Positions 59,498 to 64,000 of a stretch of 64,000 nt of DNA are shown piece after piece (positions within the stretch are counted from its first letter, which is position 1; every line of letters begins with the position of its first letter). The translations under genes were made by a program, and so were the position numbers. Where the stretch lies: NCBI RefSeq assembly GCF_004682055.1, contig NZ_QUZU01000008.1, forward strand, positions 119,749-183,748, written 5' to 3'. This DNA is from Pseudomonas kairouanensis. Lineage in GTDB: Bacteria > Pseudomonadota > Gammaproteobacteria > Pseudomonadales > Pseudomonadaceae. The notes under the pieces were generated by a model that ran no database searches, had not been told where the DNA came from, and was given only the letters and a program-made list of their open reading frames with translations.

Positions 59498-59521
59498 GTC
59501 CCGGCAACACCGGGACTTTTT
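59498..59521 (+). promoter_or_regulatory. Perfect 7-bp inverted repeat with T5 in the exaA upstream region
   Basis: GTCCCGG-caaca-CCGGGAC then TTTTT, 67 bp before the exaA start. It reads as a Rho-independent terminator on the plus strand (attenuator) or as an operator for a LuxR-type response regulator. The choice depends on the exaA transcription start, which is unknown here. Confidence 0.5.
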
Positions 59522-59587
59522 CCGTATTCGCCAACACGTCCAGGCAGCAACCTGTGCAGGCCAAAACCTCCACTGGGAACTGCAACC

Positions 59588-61492
59588 ATGACAATAAGAT
59601 CGCTACCCGCCCGCTCACCCTTGAGCCTTGCTGTTCAGGCTTTTCTGCTGGTGGGCAGCCTGTCCCTCAGTGCTGCGAGCCATGCCGCCGCCGAACCTGC
59701 CCCTGCCGCTGCGAAGCCGACCCACAACGTCACCTGGGAAGACATCGCCAACGACCACCTGACCACCAAGGACGTGCTGCAATACGGCATGGGCACCAAT
59801 GCCCAGCGCTGGAGCCCGCTGGCCCAGGTCAATGACAAGAACGTGTTCAAGCTCACCCCGGCCTGGTCGTATTCCTTCGGCGACGAGAAGCAACGCGGCC
59901 AGGAATCCCAGGCCATCGTCAGCGATGGCGTGGTGTACGTCACCGGCTCGTACTCCCGCGTGTTCGCCCTGGATGCCAAGACCGGCAAACGCCTGTGGAC
60001 CTACAACCACCGCCTGCCCGACAACATTCGCCCGTGCTGTGACGTGGTCAACCGGGGCGCGGCGATCTTCGGTGACAAGATCTACTTCGGCACCCTCGAC
60101 GCGCGCCTGATCGCCCTCGACAAAAACACCGGCAAAGTGGTGTGGAACAAGAAATTCGGCGACCACGCCGCCGGCTACACCATGACCGGTGCCCCGGTGC
60201 TGATCAAAGATAAAGTCAGCGGCAAAGTGCTGCTGATCCACGGCAGCTCCGGCGATGAATTCGGCGTGGTCGGCCAGCTGTACGCCCGCGACCCGGACAC
60301 CGGCGAAGAAGTGTGGATGCGCCCGTTCGTGGAAGGCCACATGGGCCGCCTCAACGGCAAGGACAGCACGCCCACCGGCGACGTCAAAGCCCCGTCCTGG
60401 CCGGATGACCCCACCACCGAAACCGGCAAGGTCGAGGCCTGGAGCCACGGCGGCGGCGCGCCTTGGCAGAGCGCAAGCTTTGATGCCGAGACCAACACCA
60501 TCATCGTCGGCGCCGGCAACCCCGGCCCGTGGAACACCTGGGCGCGCACCTCCAAGGACGGCAACCCCCATGACTTCGACAGCCTCTACACCTCGGGCCA
60601 GGTAGGTGTCGACCCAAGCACCGGCGAAGTGAAGTGGTTCTACCAGCACACCCCCAACGATGCCTGGGACTTCTCCGGCAACAACGAACTGGTGCTGTTC
60701 GACTACAAGAACAAGGACGGCAAAGTGGTCAAGGCCACCGGCCACGCCGACCGCAATGGCTTCTTCTATGTGGTGGACCGTAACAACGGCAAGCTGCAGA
60801 ACGCCTTCCCGTTTGTCGACAACATCACCTGGGCCAGCCACATCGACCTCAAGACCGGCCGCCCCGTGGAAAACGAAGGCCAACGCCCGGCCAAGCCATT
60901 GCCGGGTGAAACCAAGGGCAAGCCGGTGGAAGTCTCGCCGCCGTTCCTGGGTGGCAAAAACTGGAACCCCATGGCCTACAGCCAGGACACTGGCCTGTTC
61001 TACATCCCAGGCAACCAGTGGAAAGAGGAATACTGGACCGAAGAGGTCAACTACAAAAAAGGCTCGGCGTACCTGGGCATGGGTTTCCGCATCAAGCGCA
61101 TGTATGACGACCACGTCGGCACCCTGCGGGCGATGAACCCCACCACCGGCAAGGTGGTGTGGGAGCACAAGGAGCACCTGCCATTGTGGGCCGGCGTGCT
61201 GGCGACCAAGGGCAACCTGGTGTTCACCGGCACCGGCGACGGTTTCTTCAAGGCCTTCGATGCCAAAACCGGCAAGGAGCTGTGGAAGTTCCAGACCGGC
61301 AGCGGCATCGTCTCCCCGCCGATCACCTGGGAACAGGATGGCGAGCAATACATCGGCGTGACGGTCGGCTACGGCGGCGCGGTGCCATTGTGGGGCGGCG
61401 ACATGGCTGAGTTGACCAAGCCGGTGGCACAGGGTGGGTCGTTCTGGGTGTTCAAGATCCCGAGTTGGGATAACAAAACCGCCCAAAAATAA
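59588..61492 (+). CDS. exaA: PQQ-dependent ethanol dehydrogenase (calcium type)
   Basis: 634 residues. Signal peptide ends near SHAAAEP. Eight-bladed propeller with tryptophan-docking repeats; vicinal disulfide Cys150-Cys151 (NIRPCCDV) and catalytic Asp361 in [11 protein letters not shown]. The residue two after the Asp is Ser363, not Asp as in lanthanide enzymes (XoxF/PedH), so it should use calcium. It oxidises ethanol and other short alcohols in the periplasm, passing electrons to the cytochrome at 58873. Start ATG 59588. Confidence 0.95.
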   Translation: MTIRSLPARSPLSLAVQAFLLVGSLSLSAASHAAAEPAPAAAKPTHNVTWEDIANDHLTTKDVLQYGMGTNAQRWSPLAQVNDKNVFKLTPAWSYSFGDEKQRGQESQAIVSDGVVYVTGSYSRVFALDAKTGKRLWTYNHRLPDNIRPCCDVVNRGAAIFGDKIYFGTLDARLIALDKNTGKVVWNKKFGDHAAGYTMTGAPVLIKDKVSGKVLLIHGSSGDEFGVVGQLYARDPDTGEEVWMRPFVEGHMGRLNGKDSTPTGDVKAPSWPDDPTTETGKVEAWSHGGGAPWQSASFDAETNTIIVGAGNPGPWNTWARTSKDGNPHDFDSLYTSGQVGVDPSTGEVKWFYQHTPNDAWDFSGNNELVLFDYKNKDGKVVKATGHADRNGFFYVVDRNNGKLQNAFPFVDNITWASHIDLKTGRPVENEGQRPAKPLPGETKGKPVEVSPPFLGGKNWNPMAYSQDTGLFYIPGNQWKEEYWTEEVNYKKGSAYLGMGFRIKRMYDDHVGTLRAMNPTTGKVVWEHKEHLPLWAGVLATKGNLVFTGTGDGFFKAFDAKTGKELWKFQTGSGIVSPPITWEQDGEQYIGVTVGYGGAVPLWGGDMAELTKPVAQGGSFWVFKIPSWDNKTAQK

Positions 61493-61518
61493 ACCTTAGT
61501 TAATGCGGGGACCGCTTT

Positions 61519-61641
61519 TGTGGCGAGGGGGCTTGCTCCCGCTGGGCTGCGAAGCGGCCCCCGTTTTTTCTCCAGCAACACTGTGCAGCCAGGTTTTGCG
61601 ACTGCTGCGCAGTCGAGCGGGAGCAAGCTCCCTCGCCACAG
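61519..61641. repeat. Long imperfect REP pair of a third subtype
   Basis: GTGGCGAGGGGGCTTGCTCC (61520-61540) and the inverted form GGGAGCAAGCTCCCTCGCCAC, 123 bp overall, with a longer central loop than the other REPINs. It lies between exaA and the pentapeptide gene. Confidence 0.8.
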
Positions 61642-61651
61642 AGGTTTTGTG

Positions 61652-62296
61652 ATGAAAATACTGCCCTTGTTAGTCCTGCTATCGCTACCTATGGCCCACG
61701 CCGACGATGGCGACGACGCCCTTGTCATCAACGGCTGCACCATCACCGAACACAGCCAATGCCCCGGCGCCAACCTCAGGGGCGCCAACCTGCGTAACCA
61801 GAACCTGAGCAAAATGAACCTGGCCGGCGCCGACCTGCGCGATGCGGATTTGCGCCACGCCAACCTCGACCTGGCCAACCTGGAAAAAGCCCAGCTGCAA
61901 GGCGCCAACCTCACCCGCGCCAGCCTGCAACAAGCCAACCTGCGGCTGGCCGACTTCACCGGCGCCACGCTGATGGCGGTGCAAGGCTGGGGAATGTTTG
62001 CCCAGGGCGCGCAGTTTGAAAACGTCAACCTCAGCGCGGCCTACCTGCAATTTGCACGGCTGTCAGGGGCAAAGATGCACAACGCCAACCTACGCGCGGC
62101 CGACCTGGAAATGACCTGGTTGAGCAAGGCAGACCTGCAAGGGGCGGACTTGAGCGATGCCAATTTGCAAGAAGCCAAGTTCGGCGAAAGCAACCTGGAA
62201 AAGGCCACGCTGACGGGCAGCCGACAACACTATGCGAATTTTCAGGATGCGAATATGGAGGGCTGCAAGGATTGCCCGACGACGTGGGATCGCTAA
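61652..62296 (+). CDS. Secreted pentapeptide-repeat protein of the alcohol oxidation cluster
   Basis: 214 residues. Signal peptide to AHA, then about 25 pentapeptide repeats of the A(D/N)LxX type (ANLRGANLRNQNL, ADLRDADLRHANL) that form a right-handed helix, interrupted by GWGMFAQG. Cys residues near both ends (NGCTITEHSQC; CKDC) may form disulfides. A similar gene accompanies pedE in P. putida. Function unknown. Confidence 0.88.
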   Translation: MKILPLLVLLSLPMAHADDGDDALVINGCTITEHSQCPGANLRGANLRNQNLSKMNLAGADLRDADLRHANLDLANLEKAQLQGANLTRASLQQANLRLADFTGATLMAVQGWGMFAQGAQFENVNLSAAYLQFARLSGAKMHNANLRAADLEMTWLSKADLQGADLSDANLQEAKFGESNLEKATLTGSRQHYANFQDANMEGCKDCPTTWDR

Positions 62297-62839
62297 AAAC
62301 ATCACAGGTCCAAGGTGAAAACTGGTTTGTGTGGTAGAGGCGGTGCGTCGATTCGACTTGCTCCCGATATCCATATGAGCATTGTGCAGGTCCTGTGGCG
62401 AGGGAGTTCGCTCCCGGCAGTCGAGCGGGTTTTAACGGGTGTACGCTTGCCCAACGTGCAAAGGGTCCTACACCACCACTCGGCACCTCGCCTAGCTCGG
62501 CATTCCCTCACTCCGGCTTGAATCCATGGCCCTGCGCGGCATACCCGGCGTCCTGCCGGGTTGCCCACGGATTCAAGCCCGCGTTAGGCCAGCGTGGTTT
62601 AACGAGCTGCCAAAGATAAAAATCAAGAGCCAGAACCAGCGCAGATCGAGATCTATCAGAATATGGAGATCAACTGTTGGAGGGGCGGTATTTTCCTGCT
62701 AGCCGGCCACCCGAGCCCCCTATATACGTTCCCAGATGCACCAACTCCGCATAGGAGCTGACCGGAGACTTACTCTTCAACGAATAAAGCAATGCGATAA
62801 GCCGCAAGCATCCTAATGCTAAGTAATTAGCGGAATAGT
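62297..62839. other. Gene-poor boundary region with repeats and an AT-rich shift
   Basis: No supported ORF. It holds a REP variant (62332-62368, GGCGGTGCGTCGATTCGACT), a short REP-like piece near 62394-62416, a nested inverted repeat (62515-62579), and from about 62640 AT-rich DNA with no clear gene. It marks the switch from Pseudomonas core DNA to different base composition. Confidence 0.7.
62515..62579. repeat. Nested inverted repeat, 11-bp outer and 7-bp inner arms
   Basis: Outer GGCTTGAATCC (62515-62525) and GGATTCAAGCC (62569-62579); inner ACCCGGC-gtcct-GCCGGGT (62543-62561). It could be a dispersed hairpin element, the end of an element, or a terminator without a T-run. Confidence 0.6.
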
Positions 62840-62977
62840 ATGAATGTTATTTCCGACCCACAAGTAGGAGATTTCGACAAGAGTAGGAAACACCCTTCAA
62901 AACATAACGACATCTTAGGAAATTTCGGAAAATTTCAAAAATCTTTGACCGACATGGAGATTAGGATTATAGATTAA
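62840..62977 (+). CDS. Possible small ORF, 45 codons, unknown function
   Basis: ATG-started ORF beginning MNVISDPQVGDFDKSRKHP and ending SLTDMEIRIID. It has a weak ribosome site, no recognised domain, and overlaps the putative promoter of the next gene. It may be chance in AT-rich DNA, or a leader or second small peptide. Confidence 0.25.
   Translation: MNVISDPQVGDFDKSRKHPSKHNDILGNFGKFQKSLTDMEIRIID
62945..62973 (+). promoter_or_regulatory. Candidate sigma-70 promoter before the small peptide gene
   Basis: TTGACC (62945-62950), 17 bp, TATAGA (62968-62973). The predicted start near 62980 leaves a leader of about 40 bases to the ATG at 63020. Confidence 0.5.
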
Positions 62978-63019
62978 TGGCGCAGCGCAATCCAAATACT
63001 GAAATATAGGAGATACGTT

Positions 63020-63115
63020 ATGAGCAATGAAAAAGCTGTTAACGAAGTCGATCTATCCAAGGTATTCGCTCTCAATGGCGCCAATAGCAAAGTGGTATTG
63101 GCTGTCGTAAATTGA
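63020..63115 (+). CDS. Candidate precursor peptide of 31 residues
   Basis: A 31-codon ORF with ATG preceded by AGGAG at 7 bases. The N-terminal half is charged (MSNEKAVNEVDLSKVF), then a neutral Gly/Asn segment (ALNGANSK), then a hydrophobic tail (VVLAVV) that ends in Asn31. It has no Cys, Trp or Tyr. The charged leader and distinct C-terminal segment resemble precursors of ribosomally made modified peptides. The C-terminal Asn recalls microcin C precursors, but that is only an analogy. It could also be a regulatory leader peptide of the methyltransferase gene. No known family is recognised. Confidence 0.6.
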   Translation: MSNEKAVNEVDLSKVFALNGANSKVVLAVVN

Positions 63116-63136
63116 TTGGCATTACCACACTAGTAT

Positions 63137-63165
63137 GGGCAGTACGCTGTTACCGGGTGCTGCCC
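63137..63165 (+). terminator. Hairpin between the small peptide and methyltransferase genes
   Basis: GGGCAG/CTGCCC, a 6-bp stem with a bulged AC/GT extension, lying 22 bases after the peptide stop. No T-run follows, so it could be a partial terminator or RNA stabiliser that keeps peptide levels higher than enzyme levels, as in peptide operons. Confidence 0.45.
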
Positions 63166-63187
63166 TCTCTCTGAGCGGGAGTGCGAA

Positions 63188-64000
63188 ATGGACGCGCTTA
63201 ATAAATGGTTGAATGAAGAAAAAGTAAGCATTATTGATATCGGCGCACGGGCTATTCCTGGAGAAAAACCCGTTTATGAAAACTTGATCACTTCAGAAAT
63301 ATGTAAAATCACTACTGTGGACCCAGATACGACCACAAACGCGATATTGAACAGAGTGCCCAACACCACCGTTACAAATGTCACACTAGGTACAGGCGTA
63401 GAATCTCTTTTGCACATCTGCACCCTGCCTTCCTGCTCATCATTACTTAAACCTAACATGCACACTTTGTCTCAATACTCCGGAATGGAACACTTCTACA
63501 ACGTCACAGGTAGTGAACGCGTAGACGCAATGAAAATGGACACAGTCTTTCCGCTTGGAAATTTTGACTTCCTCAGCATTGATGTCCAAGGCGCCGAACT
63601 TGAAGTACTGCGACATGGCAAAAGAAACTTAGCCAACCTACTAGGTATTCATATTGAAGTTTCTTTTGTAGAAAAATATCTTGGGCAGCCTCTATTCAGA
63701 GATGTAGACAGCTTCTTGGCAAACAATAAGTTCAGCTTTCATTGTTTTACGGGCTATGGAACCAGATCACCTAAAGAAATTGAAACAAATGACTCGCCAA
63801 TAAACGGAATAAATCAATGGCTGTGGGCAGATGCGTTTTACTTTCACGACCTCACTGACACCGCATTTTGGAGAGAACCTGGAAGGCTACTCAAATTAGC
63901 CGCCATTTTTCACTACATTTATAATTCATATGACTTCGCTGCTCACTGCCTGAACAGCCACGACAAACTTTTCGGCTCGACATACTTCTCCGAGTACATT
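63188..64000 (+). CDS. FkbM-family SAM-dependent methyltransferase, cut by window edge
   Basis: 271 residues visible and open at the end. The SAM-binding motif I reads SIIDIGARAIPG (residues 14-25) and the FkbM hallmark FLSIDVQGAELEVLRHG is at about 128-144. After the domain, QWLWADAFYFHDL and RLLKLAAIFHYIYNSYDFAAH match the C-terminal extension common in methyltransferases of polysaccharide and natural-product clusters. GGGAG lies 6 bases before the ATG. Codon choice is AT-biased (many AAA, ATA, TTA, AGA), unlike the genes before 62300, suggesting acquisition. Its substrate is unknown; sugars, lipids or the adjacent peptide are possible. Confidence 0.85.
   Translation, partial: MDALNKWLNEEKVSIIDIGARAIPGEKPVYENLITSEICKITTVDPDTTTNAILNRVPNTTVTNVTLGTGVESLLHICTLPSCSSLLKPNMHTLSQYSGMEHFYNVTGSERVDAMKMDTVFPLGNFDFLSIDVQGAELEVLRHGKRNLANLLGIHIEVSFVEKYLGQPLFRDVDSFLANNKFSFHCFTGYGTRSPKEIETNDSPINGINQWLWADAFYFHDLTDTAFWREPGRLLKLAAIFHYIYNSYDFAAHCLNSHDKLFGSTYFSEYI

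Noticed and set aside
59615..61486. 623-codon ORF on the minus strand
   Set aside because: Antisense to exaA, which has all catalytic motifs.

Overview
This window comes from a GC-rich Pseudomonas chromosome, most likely of the P. fluorescens group. The evidence is the tig-clpP-clpX-lon-hupB-ppiD block, a His/Leu/His/Arg tRNA cluster, an OprD-type porin, a PQQ ethanol oxidation cluster, and many REP hairpin pairs of the type seen in fluorescent pseudomonads (core GTGGGAGGGGGCTTGCTC). No rRNA, CRISPR array, transposase or phage gene was found. All assignments come from reading motifs and comparing with remembered families; no database search was run.

Layout. 1-3099: the 5' part of a FadH-like dienoyl-CoA reductase gene, a membrane-anchored nitrilase-fold protein without any cysteine, a translationally coupled AraC regulator, and a 28-residue ORF. 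3170-7676: a MarR regulator between a half-length and a full-length homodimeric pyruvate-dehydrogenase-type E1 gene, with the same TTGCAATTGCAA palindrome before both E1 genes. 7678-10742: a DUF2242-like lipoprotein and a divergent LysR/MFS pair. 10756-20178 (minus strand): ppiD, a structured RNA downstream of hupB, hupB, lon with a possible sigma-32 promoter, clpX, clpP, tig and four tRNAs. 20458-29987: folD, pbpG, a C39-like lipoprotein with Ser in place of the catalytic Cys, a small His-rich membrane protein, and an RND-adaptor-outer-membrane-factor efflux operon.

30184-38672 is a reductive pyrimidine catabolism locus: ureidopropionase-type hydrolase, NCS1 permease, dihydropyrimidinase, the PreT/PreA dihydropyrimidine dehydrogenase pair and a TetR regulator. 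38816-40503 holds a GNAT acetyltransferase and copCD. 40768-47896 is a uronate locus: porin, uronate dehydrogenase, lactonase, three-part TRAP transporter and aldose-1-epimerase, with similar operator-like sites before the porin and udh. 47976-52447 holds an EmrAB-like MFS efflux pair and a DASS anion transporter.

52709-62296 is a PQQ alcohol-oxidation cluster: ExaA/PedE quinoprotein, its cytochrome c, two quinoprotein relay proteins, aldehyde dehydrogenase, ErcA-like protein, a hybrid kinase without a sensor domain, a pentapeptide-repeat protein, and an unlisted 23-codon orphan pqqA at 55289-55360.

After about 62600 the DNA becomes visibly AT-rich and codon use changes, suggesting an acquired island. 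It starts with a 31-codon peptide gene with a good ribosome site, then a hairpin, then an FkbM-type methyltransferase running off the window. This is the best candidate for an undescribed system, possibly a ribosomally made and modified peptide, but the diagnostic genes would lie beyond the window.
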